DNA from: Radicibacter daui
GTDB taxonomy: Bacteria; Pseudomonadota; Alphaproteobacteria; Radicibacterales; Radicibacteraceae
NCBI GenBank assembly: GCA_030657355.1
Contig: CP131056.1
Coordinates: 3,058,501-3,122,500 of the forward strand
Direction of reading: 5' to 3'
DNA: 64,000 nt
Position 1 is the first letter of the stretch. Each line of letters opens with the position of its first letter. A program made the translations under genes and the position numbers. Under the pieces are notes generated by a model. It was not told the origin of the DNA and searched no databases. It worked only from the letters and a program-made list of their open reading frames with translations. This document shows, one piece after another, positions 29,165-38,460 of the stretch.

Positions 29165-32100
29165 ATGGCAACGATTGCGTTTACCTCAACCCGTAGCTTT
29201 CCCGGCTTCGACATGCGCGAAGGCGGTTTTCCGGTAGCTGATGTCGCTCGCTCCATCACGAGAAGCACCACGCAATTCAAGCTCGTCTATTCAGACGGCG
29301 GATATGATGACCTGACAGGCACTGGCTTCACCTACGACGAAAATGGTGACCCGACCGGCGGCACCATCACCGGCTGGACGGCGGGTGATGCGGGCAAGCA
29401 GTTTGCCTCCCTGACCATCAACATCTCCGTCAGCGATTTTCTGACCTTTGCCGAGAATGACGACTGGAATGGCCTGATGGCGTTCGCCCTTGGCGGCGAC
29501 GATCAAGTCTCGGGCACAAAAGGCAACGATTACCTTCTTGGTTTCGACGGTAACGACACGCTGAACGGCGGTGCGGGTGCGGATACGCTTGTGGGCGGTG
29601 CCGGCGACGATACCTATATCATCGACAATGCCCGCGACGGCGTAATAGAGGCCGGTGGCGAAGGCACGGACCTCATCCAGTCCAGTGTCAGCATCAATCT
29701 CTCCTCCAGCACCTTCAGCGGCCAGGAGATCGAGAATGTCACCCTCACCGGCAAGGCATCGCTGAGCATCACCGGCAATGAGCTGGACAACACCCTTACC
29801 GGCAATGCCGGCGCCAATGTGATCGATGGCGGAACCGGCGCAGACACCATGATCGGCGGGGCCGGCAACGACACCTATGTCATCGATGATGCCGGCGACA
29901 CCGTCACCGAACTCGCCAATGGCGGCACCGACCTCATCAAGGCCAGCGTCTCCATCGATCTGGCCGACTATGCCAATGTCGAGAACATCACCCTCACCGG
30001 TACCGGCAACATCGACGCCACCGGAAACGATGGAGCCAACATCCTCACCGGCAACGACGGCAACAACATCCTCGATGGCGGGCTGGGCGCCGACACGATG
30101 ACCGGTGGTCTCGGCGATGACACCTATGTCGTCGACAACATCAAGGACAAGGTCGTCGAAGCAAAGACCGGCACCGCCGGCGGTACCGATACCGTCCAGA
30201 CCAGTCTGGCCAGCTACAGCATCGCCAGCCTCAAGGGCATCGAGAACCTGACCTATACCGGGTCATCGAACTTCACCGGCACTGGAAACACCCTGGCCAA
30301 TATCCTTACCGGCGGCAGCGGCAATGATATGCTGAACGGCGGTGCAGGCGCAGACAGCCTTATCGGCGGTGGTGGCGACGATACCTATATCATCGACAAT
30401 ATTGGCGACACCGTCACCGAAGCCGATGGCGAAGGCACCGACCTCATCCAGTCCAGCGTATCCATCGACCTCTCCGCCGGCGGCTTCGCCGGACAGGAGA
30501 TCGAGAATATCACCCTCACCGGCAAGGCAGCCATCAACGCGACCGGAAACGAGCTCGACAACATTCTCACCGGCAATGCCGGCGCCAATATCCTTACCGG
30601 CGGCGAAGGTAACGACACGCTGAACGGCGGTGCGGGTGCGGATACGCTTGTGGGCGGTGCCGGCGACGATACCTATATCATCGACAATGCCCGCGACGGC
30701 GTAATAGAGGCCGGTGGCGAAGGCACGGACCTCATCCAGTCCAGTGTCAGCATCAATCTCTCCTCCAGCACCTTCAGCGGCCAGGAGATCGAGAATGTCA
30801 CCCTCACCGGCAAGGCATCGCTGAGCATCACCGGCAATGAGCTGGACAACACCCTTACCGGCAATGCCGGCGCCAATGTGATCGATGGCGGAACCGGCGC
30901 AGACACCATGATCGGCGGGGCCGGCAACGACACCTATGTCATCGATGATGCCGGCGACACCGTCACCGAACTCGCCAATGGCGGCACCGACCTCATCAAG
31001 GCCAGCGTCTCCATCGATCTGGCCGACTATGCCAATGTCGAGAACATCACCCTCACCGGTACCGGCAACATCGACGCCACCGGAAACGATGGAGCCAACA
31101 TCCTCACCGGCAACGACGGCAACAACATCCTCGATGGCGGGCTGGGCGCCGACACGATGACCGGTGGTCTCGGCGATGACACCTATGTCGTCGACAACAT
31201 CAAGGACAAGGTCGTCGAAGCAAAGACCGGCACCGCCGGCGGTACCGATACCGTCCAGACCAGTCTGGCCAGCTACAGCATCGCCAGCCTCAAGGGCATC
31301 GAGAACCTGACCTATACCGGGTCATCGAACTTCACCGGCACTGGAAACACCCTGGCCAATATCCTTACCGGCGGCAGCGGCAATGATATGCTGAACGGCG
31401 GTGCAGGCGCAGACAGCCTTATCGGCGGTGGTGGCGACGATACCTATATCATCGACAATATTGGCGACACCGTCACCGAAGCCGATGGCGAAGGCACCGA
31501 CCTCATCCAGTCCAGCGTATCCATCGACCTCTCCGCCGGCGGCTTCGCCGGACAGGAGATCGAGAATATCACCCTCACCGGCAAGGCAGCCATCAACGCG
31601 ACCGGAAACGAGCTCGACAACATTCTCACCGGCAATGCCGGCGCCAATATCCTTACCGGCGGCGAAGGTAACGACACGCTGAACGGCGGTGCGGGTGCGG
31701 ATACGCTTGTGGGCGGTGCCGGCGACGATATCCTGATCGGCGGCGCCGGCAACGACACCTATATTATCAGCCAGGGCGACGGTTTCGATACCATCACCGC
31801 CGGCTCCTATAATACCGGGGATATCATCAGGTTCACTGATGCGGATCGTTATGACCTCTGGTTTGACGTTTCCCCTGACGGCACATTGACCCTCGCCGCT
31901 GCCGCGAATGAAAATTTCGATCCCGACACGGATGAATATCTGACTGTGGAGAGTTTTTTCGGCGGCACTGGCTCCATCACGGTGCAGATCGACACTTCCG
32001 ACAATGAATATTACGGCACGAACGCGGATCTCGCGACCATCGTGATCCAGCGCGGCCTCAATGGCACCAACAACAAGAACACCGCCGAGATCATCATCGG

Positions 32101-33643
32101 CACCACCGGAAACGATGTCATCAACGGTAACGGCGGCTATCATGACGAACTCTATGGCGGCAGTGGAAACGACACCATTAATGCAGGATACGGCGACGAT
32201 TACCTGTCCGGTGGATCAGGAGATGACATCCTCCGTAGTGGAGCCGGCGACGATGTTCTCTATGGCGGCACCGGAAACGACACCCTCGACGGTGGCGCCG
32301 GATATGACGTTGCCTACTATTCTTCATCCACTAGCGGCGTAACAGCGTCCGTGTCATGGGACGGCAGACACCTCACCGGCACGGTCAGCGATGGCCTTGG
32401 CGGCACCGACACCCTGATCGATGTCGAAGCGATTGTCGGTTCATCCTATGACGACACACTGACGGTCGACGATTATGGGATAATTCTGGTTGGCGGTGAC
32501 GGCAACGATACCTTGAAGACAAGCGCCTACAGCATTCTCTATGGCGACGGCGGTAACGACACCCTGACAGCCGACTTCCAGAGTGAGCTCTATGGCGGAG
32601 AAGGTGATGACAAGTTAACGGCGGGCGCCAACAGTTACCTGGAGGGTGATGATGGCGACGACACACTCAACGCCGGTGGATACAGTATCCTTTATGGCGA
32701 TGCCGGCAATGATACCCTCACGGCAGGCGAGCAGAGCAACCTCTATGGCGGTGATGACGACGACACACTCACCGCCGGTGGATACAGTATCCTTTATGGC
32801 GATGCCGGCAATGACACCCTCAGGGCCGGCGTGCAGAGCAATCTCTATGGCGGTGATGGCGACGATACGCTAACTGCCGCGAGCTACAGCTATCTCGAAG
32901 GGGGCGATGGCAATGACACCCTTGGAACAGGCAGTTACAGCTACCTGGACGGCGGAGCAGGCAATGACACTCTAAGCGCCTATAGTAATAGCACCGTAAA
33001 TGGTGGCGATGGTGATGATTATATTACTGCCTGGTTTGATTGTTATGTAATGGCCGGCGCCGGGGACGATAACGTTACCGGAGGCGGGTATATATATGGT
33101 GAAGACGGTAACGATACCATTTCCATTTCCGGCACGGGCTATGAAGTAGATGGAGGGTCCGGAGATGATAAAATATACGGAAACACTTACTCCGACACTA
33201 TGTATGGTGGCATCGGTGATGACATTCTTGATGGTTACAACGGCGACGATTATTTGAGTGGTGGCGATGGGGATGACTATTTAATTGGCAACCTCGGAGA
33301 CGACTATTTGATCGGTGGCGCCGGTAGCGATATTTTTTCTTATTATATAATTCCCGGCTTTTCCGACGGAAACGACGTGATTGCCGACTTTGAAATCGGC
33401 ACAGACACGCTGAAATTCGCCGGCGTGTATGATGCAGATGGGAGTGGAAGTGTCGACATCGATGATTTAATTCAATGGATATCAAGCATTACAGATGCGG
33501 GATCCGGTCAGGATGTTACGGTTAATTTTCAAGAGGGTGGAAAGTTAACATTTTCCGGAATTGGGACGGGGTCAATAAACTCAATAGATCAGATCGTTTC
33601 AGACAGTAATCACATAATAATATCTTCATCTTCAATTAGATAA
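29165..33643 (+). CDS. Large RTX (hemolysin-type calcium-binding repeat) protein
   Basis: This 1492-residue secreted protein is built from GGxGxDxLx nonapeptides, with blocks of NDTYVIDDAGDTVTE type repeated every 90-100 residues. It has no Sec signal, as expected for type I secretion. Residues about 129-855 include two apparently identical 353-residue units plus the start of a third. A stretch of YSILYGDAGNDTLTAG-type repeats follows at about 1120-1260. Near the C-terminus an EF-hand-like loop DADGSGSVDIDDL precedes a Ser/Ile-rich tail, probably the secretion signal. The ribosome-binding site is AGGAAAG. No enzymatic domain is visible, so an adhesin or surface-layer role is more likely than a toxin. 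The last 700 bp are more AT-rich than the rest. Confidence 0.93.
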   Translation: MATIAFTSTRSFPGFDMREGGFPVADVARSITRSTTQFKLVYSDGGYDDLTGTGFTYDENGDPTGGTITGWTAGDAGKQFASLTINISVSDFLTFAENDDWNGLMAFALGGDDQVSGTKGNDYLLGFDGNDTLNGGAGADTLVGGAGDDTYIIDNARDGVIEAGGEGTDLIQSSVSINLSSSTFSGQEIENVTLTGKASLSITGNELDNTLTGNAGANVIDGGTGADTMIGGAGNDTYVIDDAGDTVTELANGGTDLIKASVSIDLADYANVENITLTGTGNIDATGNDGANILTGNDGNNILDGGLGADTMTGGLGDDTYVVDNIKDKVVEAKTGTAGGTDTVQTSLASYSIASLKGIENLTYTGSSNFTGTGNTLANILTGGSGNDMLNGGAGADSLIGGGGDDTYIIDNIGDTVTEADGEGTDLIQSSVSIDLSAGGFAGQEIENITLTGKAAINATGNELDNILTGNAGANILTGGEGNDTLNGGAGADTLVGGAGDDTYIIDNARDGVIEAGGEGTDLIQSSVSINLSSSTFSGQEIENVTLTGKASLSITGNELDNTLTGNAGANVIDGGTGADTMIGGAGNDTYVIDDAGDTVTELANGGTDLIKASVSIDLADYANVENITLTGTGNIDATGNDGANILTGNDGNNILDGGLGADTMTGGLGDDTYVVDNIKDKVVEAKTGTAGGTDTVQTSLASYSIASLKGIENLTYTGSSNFTGTGNTLANILTGGSGNDMLNGGAGADSLIGGGGDDTYIIDNIGDTVTEADGEGTDLIQSSVSIDLSAGGFAGQEIENITLTGKAAINATGNELDNILTGNAGANILTGGEGNDTLNGGAGADTLVGGAGDDILIGGAGNDTYIISQGDGFDTITAGSYNTGDIIRFTDADRYDLWFDVSPDGTLTLAAAANENFDPDTDEYLTVESFFGGTGSITVQIDTSDNEYYGTNADLATIVIQRGLNGTNNKNTAEIIIGTTGNDVINGNGGYHDELYGGSGNDTINAGYGDDYLSGGSGDDILRSGAGDDVLYGGTGNDTLDGGAGYDVAYYSSSTSGVTASVSWDGRHLTGTVSDGLGGTDTLIDVEAIVGSSYDDTLTVDDYGIILVGGDGNDTLKTSAYSILYGDGGNDTLTADFQSELYGGEGDDKLTAGANSYLEGDDGDDTLNAGGYSILYGDAGNDTLTAGEQSNLYGGDDDDTLTAGGYSILYGDAGNDTLRAGVQSNLYGGDGDDTLTAASYSYLEGGDGNDTLGTGSYSYLDGGAGNDTLSAYSNSTVNGGDGDDYITAWFDCYVMAGAGDDNVTGGGYIYGEDGNDTISISGTGYEVDGGSGDDKIYGNTYSDTMYGGIGDDILDGYNGDDYLSGGDGDDYLIGNLGDDYLIGGAGSDIFSYYIIPGFSDGNDVIADFEIGTDTLKFAGVYDADGSGSVDIDDLIQWISSITDAGSGQDVTVNFQEGGKLTFSGIGTGSINSIDQIVSDSNHIIISSSSIR
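29549..31730 (+). repeat. 1059-bp tandem duplication inside the RTX gene
   Basis: The sequence from 29549 recurs at 30608 and again at 31667, where it ends after about 64 bp (2.06 copies). Reading the copies side by side I find no base difference. The period is 353 codons, so the frame is kept. Such identity implies a very recent event, gene conversion, or an assembly error. Confidence 0.95.
32661..32864 (+). repeat. 102-bp imperfect tandem repeat in the RTX gene
   Basis: Two adjacent 102-bp units (34 codons each) begin ACACACTC, at 32661 and 32763, and differ at scattered bases. They encode the GGYSILYGDAGNDTL type of RTX repeat. They show the same expansion process as the 1059-bp repeat, but older. 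Confidence 0.75.
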
Positions 33644-33731
33644 CTGAAAAACGGTGGAATTAACGGCAAAATATGCACATCAAAGCTAAAATATAGCACT
33701 AATATTAAAATAAAAGCTACCATAAACGGAG

Positions 33732-35906
33732 ATGAGTGTGTCGACTGCTATTCAACCTCCGGGCATCGGCCACGAACCTCCGACTGATTTGATACTCCAG
33801 ACAAACTCACTTTCACTTCTTTTTCGCCTTCATGGTCTCGCCCTAAGCGCCGATACGCTAACACGAGAGATTGCCGGGCAATCAAAGATAGGCCTCGACG
33901 GCGCCGTCCGCCTAGTCCGCCGCCACGGCCTTAAAGCCCGCCGTATCACCAGCCGCTTCGACCGGCTGCCAGGCACCCCCCTGCCCGCGCTGGCACAAAC
34001 CCTCGATGGCAGCCTGGTGATCGTCGCCAGGGTTACGGCGGACAAGGTGCTGATCCATCGTGGACAGGACAGCCGGCCGGAGCTTATGGACCGGGCAGCG
34101 TTCGAGGCCGAATGGGACGGCTCGCTGGTGCTGGTGACCAAGCGGCTGGCACTCTCCGATCTCGGCCGGCGCTTCAACCTCTCCTGGTTTGCCTCCGCCC
34201 TCTACAAATACCGCGGCATCTTCTCCCAGATCCTGCTGGCCTCCTTCTTCCTGCAACTTCTGGGACTGGTGTCCCCGCTCTTCTTCCAGGTCGTCGTCGA
34301 CAAGGTGCTGGTGCATCACGGCCTGTCCACGCTCGATGTGCTGCTAATCGGGCTGGTGACGGTTTCGCTGTTCGAAACCGTGCTCGGCATCGTGCGCACC
34401 TACCTCTTTTCCCACACCACCAACCGCATCGATGTCGAGCTTGGAGCGCGGCTCTTTGCCCATCTGCTGGCGCTGCCGCTCGCCTACTTCGGCAGCCGGC
34501 GGGTGGGGGACAGCGTGGCGCGGGTACGCGAGCTGGAAAACATCCGCCAGTTCATTACCGGCTCCAGCCTCACCTTCGTCATCGATCTTGTCTTCACGCT
34601 GGTCTTTCTGGCGGTCATGGCCTGGTACGACCTGTGGCTGACGGCAATCGTCGTCGCTTCGCTGCCGCTTTATGCCGGTATCAGCCTCGCCCTGACGCCG
34701 CTGTTCCGGGCCGAGCTGGACCGCAAGTTCCGCCGCGGAGCGGAAAACCAGTCCTTCCTCGTCGAGGCCATCACCGGCATCGAGACGCTGAAGGCAATGG
34801 CGGTGGAGCCGCAGGCCCGCCGGCAATGGGAAGAGCAGCTGGCAGCCTATGTCACCTCTTCCTTCCGGGTCAGCAATCTCGGCAACTATGCCAGCAACAT
34901 CATCCAGCTCGTCTCCAAGGTCGCCAGTGCCGCCATCCTGTTCTTCGGCGCCAAGGCGGTGATGGAGGGCAGCCTGACGGTGGGTGAGCTGGTGGCCTTC
35001 AACATGTTTGCCGGCCGCGTGGCCCAGCCGGTGCTGCGCCTTGCCCAGGTGTGGCAGGATTTTCATCAGGCCCGGCTTTCCATCGAACGTCTTGGCGATA
35101 TCCTCAACACCCCGCCGGAACCCGCGCACTCGGCCACCCGCGCCACCCTGCCCCGTATCAAGGGGAATATCCGTTTCGAGCAAGTGGATTTCCGCTATCA
35201 GCCCGACGGGCCGGAAATCATCCGCAAACTCACCCTGGCGATCGAGGCCGGCCAGTCCGTCGGCATCGTCGGCTCTTCCGGTTCAGGCAAATCCACGCTC
35301 GCCAAGCTGGTGCAGCGGCTTTATGTGCCGGGTAACGGGCGCGTTCTTGTGGATGGCGTCGACCTTGCCATGGTGAATACCAGCTGGCTGCGTCAGCAGA
35401 TCGGCGTCGTGCTGCAGGAAAATGTGCTGTTCAACCGCTCGGTGCGCGAGAACATCGCCCTTACCGATCCGGGCATGCCGATGGAGCGGATCCTCCAGGC
35501 GGCCCGCCTTGCCGGCGCACATGAGTTTATCCTGAAGTTGCCGGAAGGTTACGACACCCGCATCGCGGAGCGCGGCGCCACCCTTTCGGGCGGCCAGCGC
35601 CAGCGCATTGCCATTGCCCGCGCCCTGGTGACCGACCCGCGCATCCTCATTTTCGACGAAGCCACCAGCGCCCTCGATATCGAGAGCGAGCAGGCCATCC
35701 AGCGCAACATGCGCTTCATCAGTAAGGACCGCACGGTCCTGATCATCGCACACCGCCTCTCCACCGTGCGCCATTGCGACCGCATCCTCACCATCGAGAA
35801 CGGCATGCTGATCGAGGATGGCAGCCACGAGGAGCTGCTGCGCCGGGGCGGGCGGTATGCCGCGCTCCACCGCGCCCAGTCCGGGGAGATCAGCGGTGTC
35901 GCCTGA
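33732..35906 (+). CDS. Type I secretion ABC transporter (HlyB-like)
   Basis: The 724-residue protein has an N-terminal C39-like domain (about 1-130), a membrane domain (about 150-440) and an ATPase domain. The C39-like domain lacks the catalytic Cys: the position reads NSLSLLFRLHG. It is thus a non-cleaving substrate-binding domain, as in HlyB. The ATPase has Walker A GSSGSGKST, signature LSGGQRQRIAIARAL and Walker B ILIFDEATSAL. The annotated ATG touches its GGAG, so the GTG at 33738 with 6-nt spacing is a plausible true start. It lies 88 bp after the RTX gene, its likely cargo. No TolC gene is present here. Confidence 0.95.
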   Translation: MSVSTAIQPPGIGHEPPTDLILQTNSLSLLFRLHGLALSADTLTREIAGQSKIGLDGAVRLVRRHGLKARRITSRFDRLPGTPLPALAQTLDGSLVIVARVTADKVLIHRGQDSRPELMDRAAFEAEWDGSLVLVTKRLALSDLGRRFNLSWFASALYKYRGIFSQILLASFFLQLLGLVSPLFFQVVVDKVLVHHGLSTLDVLLIGLVTVSLFETVLGIVRTYLFSHTTNRIDVELGARLFAHLLALPLAYFGSRRVGDSVARVRELENIRQFITGSSLTFVIDLVFTLVFLAVMAWYDLWLTAIVVASLPLYAGISLALTPLFRAELDRKFRRGAENQSFLVEAITGIETLKAMAVEPQARRQWEEQLAAYVTSSFRVSNLGNYASNIIQLVSKVASAAILFFGAKAVMEGSLTVGELVAFNMFAGRVAQPVLRLAQVWQDFHQARLSIERLGDILNTPPEPAHSATRATLPRIKGNIRFEQVDFRYQPDGPEIIRKLTLAIEAGQSVGIVGSSGSGKSTLAKLVQRLYVPGNGRVLVDGVDLAMVNTSWLRQQIGVVLQENVLFNRSVRENIALTDPGMPMERILQAARLAGAHEFILKLPEGYDTRIAERGATLSGGQRQRIAIARALVTDPRILIFDEATSALDIESEQAIQRNMRFISKDRTVLIIAHRLSTVRHCDRILTIENGMLIEDGSHEELLRRGGRYAALHRAQSGEISGVA

Positions 35907-37401
35907 CAGCCTTGACCGGGACCCCTCCCCCGCGAACAGCGAAACAACACCTCCCCCGGAAACCGCCCGCAGCCCGCAGCCCGGGCGGCGCAAGCTCGCC
36001 TGGGGAGCGGACGAACGCGAATTCCTGCCGGCCGCGCTGGAGATTATCGACACCCCGCCCTCACCGGCCGGCCAGGCAGTGGGTTTGACCATCGCGGCAC
36101 TGGCGACCATCGCCGTCGCCTGGGCCTGCATCGGCAAGCTCGACATCATCGTCGCGGCGCCCGGCAGCATCATTCCCGATGGCAAGACCAAGATCGTGCA
36201 GCCGGTCGAGACCGGCATCGTCAAGGCCATCCATGTTGCCGATGGCGACCATGTCGCGGCGGGCGCTCCGCTGATCGAGCTCAACGACGAGCAGGCGCTG
36301 GCGGACCGGGACCGTTTCCGCCGTGATCTGAAACAGGCCCGGCTGACCCTCTCGCGTTACCGGGGGCTGGCGGCACCCTTTTCAGAAACCGGCAACACTA
36401 CGCCACTGGCGCTGATCGACCCTCCCGGCAATGCGAGCACGGCTGAAATAGCCCTGACACAAACGGCCATGCGGGCTGAAGCTGCCCTGCAGGACGGCAC
36501 GCTGGCGGAGCTCGATCAGCAAGCGGCCGGCAAACGCGCGGAAGCCCAGGAAGCCCAGGCCACCATCGACAAGATCGAGGCCACCCTGCCGATGGTGCGG
36601 CTTCAGGAGCAGATAAGGCGCGAGCTCAAGGACAAGGAGTTCGGCAACAAGCTGGCCTGGTATCAGGCCAACCAGCAGCTCATCGAATATACGCAGGAGC
36701 TGCCGGCTGAACGCAGCCGCAAGCAGGCAGCCGAGGCTGCCGTCTATGCCATCCAGCAGAAACGGGCGGCGGCCGTCGCCCAGTATCAGGTCGACATCCT
36801 GCAACAGCTCGACAAGACGGCAGCGCAGGTGAGTGAGCTGACCGCAGCCCTGATCAAGGCCGAGCAACAGCTCTCGCAGATGACGCTCAGCGCCCCGATC
36901 GATGGCACAGTCCAGCAGCTCGCCATTCATACCGTGGGCGGCGTCGTCACCCCGGCGGAACAGCTGCTTTCGGTCGTCCCCGACCAAGGCAGGCTGGTTG
37001 TGGAAGCCATGATCCAGAACAAGGATGTCGGCTTCGTACGCGCAGGCCAACCCGCCCGGATCAAGATCGACGCCTTCCCGTTCACGCGCTACGGCATCAT
37101 TGAAGGCGCCGTGCTCAATGTGACGCGCGACGCGATCCAGGGTGCCGACAAGAGCAGCGCAACCCGCAAGGCCGCCTCGGCGGCTGGCGACGACAATACC
37201 GGCTCCCGGGATGGCAGCGCCCCCGCCTACATCGCCCGCATCGAACTCGGCACCGACACTATCGAGACGGAAACCGGCCCGGCCCGGCTCGGGCCTGGCA
37301 TGCAGGTTTCGGCGGAAATCCAGACCGGCCAGCGCCGCATCATCGAATATCTGCTCTCACCGATCCTGCGGCGCGTCGATGAAAGCATGCGGGAGCGCTG
37401 A
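35896..37401 (+). CDS. Type I secretion membrane fusion protein (HlyD-like)
   Basis: This is a 501-residue adaptor with a single N-terminal membrane helix (AVGLTIAALATIAVAWACIG), a lipoyl/barrel region (APGSIIPDGKTKIVQPVETG), a long coiled coil (about 170-320) and the C-terminal HlyD signature TRYGIIEGAVLNVTRDAIQG. The start is GTG at 35896, with GGGGAG 7 nt upstream, overlapping the ABC gene by 11 bp. A frame open back to 35818 is not needed. It links the ABC transporter to an outer-membrane TolC encoded elsewhere. Confidence 0.94.
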   Translation: MSPDSLDRDPSPANSETTPPPETARSPQPGRRKLAWGADEREFLPAALEIIDTPPSPAGQAVGLTIAALATIAVAWACIGKLDIIVAAPGSIIPDGKTKIVQPVETGIVKAIHVADGDHVAAGAPLIELNDEQALADRDRFRRDLKQARLTLSRYRGLAAPFSETGNTTPLALIDPPGNASTAEIALTQTAMRAEAALQDGTLAELDQQAAGKRAEAQEAQATIDKIEATLPMVRLQEQIRRELKDKEFGNKLAWYQANQQLIEYTQELPAERSRKQAAEAAVYAIQQKRAAAVAQYQVDILQQLDKTAAQVSELTAALIKAEQQLSQMTLSAPIDGTVQQLAIHTVGGVVTPAEQLLSVVPDQGRLVVEAMIQNKDVGFVRAGQPARIKIDAFPFTRYGIIEGAVLNVTRDAIQGADKSSATRKAASAAGDDNTGSRDGSAPAYIARIELGTDTIETETGPARLGPGMQVSAEIQTGQRRIIEYLLSPILRRVDESMRER

Positions 37402-37872
37402 ACCGTACGAGCACACACTCTTCACAGTAGCAGGCCGCTCAGGGCCGCAGAACCCACTCCTGATTTAAAAGCATTTAATTTCAATATGTTATAAAAAATC
37501 CTGCGAACAACTCAGGTAATTTTACAGCTGATTCGCCTTTCTGAAGGCATTGTTCGATCCGATCCTAAGTAGAACGTTTTAATTTAGTTTCATTAGCCAC
37601 CTACGATTAGATAAATCGGTTTACACCCCTATTAATTGGGCGCCGCACGCCGCATCCCCTTGGGCCTCGGGATGCACTCCTTTCGGGCAAAAGCCCTATC
37701 CTTTCCTGCCACAGCCCCTCTTCCGGGGGTTACACCCCCTATACTTCGGCGCAAAAATCCGCAGTATTAACAGTGACTTTCAACAACCTATCATTGTCAG
37801 CAAGCCGACCGGGCGGCCTCCTCCAACCTTCGAGGCACACCCCCTCGCCCGGGCAATTTGCTGGAGATGACC
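37402..37872. other. Intergenic region before the fimbrial operon
   Basis: This 471-bp gap has an AT-rich first half (to about 37640) and a GC-rich second half with several short stem-loops, such as around CCCCTCTTCCGGGGG near 37727. Promoter elements for the fimbrial operon are probably here, but I cannot single one out. No ORF with a credible ribosome-binding site is seen. Confidence 0.5.
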
Positions 37873-38409
37873 ATGAGTGTGACGCTCCGTTTCGCGTCTG
37901 TCGTGAAGTCCAACACCCGGGCCCTGCGCATCGCCGCAACGGCCACGGCCTTCATCGCCGTCGCCACTGCCGCCCAGGCCGGCACCGCGACGGACACGTT
38001 TAATGTGACGGCCACCGTCAATAATGAGTGCCTCGTGGACGCCAGCGATCTTGCCTTCGGCACCTACTCGATTTCCTCCGGTGCACCCAATACCGCGTCA
38101 TCTAACATCTCGGTGACCTGCACCAACGGCACGACCTACGCCGTTGCGCTCAATGGCGGTGTGAACGGCAGTCTGGCCACCCGCCAGATGCGCAACACGG
38201 ACAGCGGCTCGACCGCCAAGCTCAGCTACCAGCTCTACACCACCAGCGCCTACTCGACCGTGTGGGGTGACGGCTCCACCGGTGTAACCCAGGCCGGAAC
38301 CGGTTCGGGTACTGCGCAGAACCTTACCGTTTACGGCAGCATGCCGGTCAACCAGGCGGCGACCCCGGGCTCCTATCTCGACACGATCACGGTGACCGTC
38401 GCCTACTAA
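37873..38409 (+). CDS. Spore coat U-domain secreted subunit (fimbria-like), first copy
   Basis: This 178-residue protein has a signal peptide ending AATAAQA before GTATDTF. A spore-coat-U (SCPU) domain has one Cys in NNECLVDASDLAFGTY and another in NISVTCTNGTTY, then RQMRN and SYLDTITVTVAY at the C-terminus. The ATG at 37873 has GGAG 6 nt upstream. SCPU proteins are subunits of chaperone-usher secreted fibres. This is the first gene of a four-gene cluster. Its free position before the chaperone suggests it is the major, abundant subunit. Confidence 0.9.
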   Translation: MSVTLRFASVVKSNTRALRIAATATAFIAVATAAQAGTATDTFNVTATVNNECLVDASDLAFGTYSISSGAPNTASSNISVTCTNGTTYAVALNGGVNGSLATRQMRNTDSGSTAKLSYQLYTTSAYSTVWGDGSTGVTQAGTGSGTAQNLTVYGSMPVNQAATPGSYLDTITVTVAY

Positions 38410-38460
38410 TCGCCAGAAAGGAGGGTTATTCGCATCACACGCCCAGCCACGCAGTCAGCC

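Noticed and set aside
29549-31730. CRISPR-like or transposon interpretation of the long repeat
   Set aside because: The period is 1059 bp, in frame and fully coding for RTX repeats; there are no spacers, terminal inverted repeats or transposase.
31322-32143. 273-codon minus-strand frame inside the RTX gene
   Set aside because: It is antisense to the RTX repeats and repetitive because they are.
33732-34120. Active C39 peptidase domain in the ABC transporter (bacteriocin-type exporter)
   Set aside because: The catalytic Cys position is Ser/Leu and the cargo is an RTX protein without a double-glycine leader, so it is a C39-like, non-cleaving domain.
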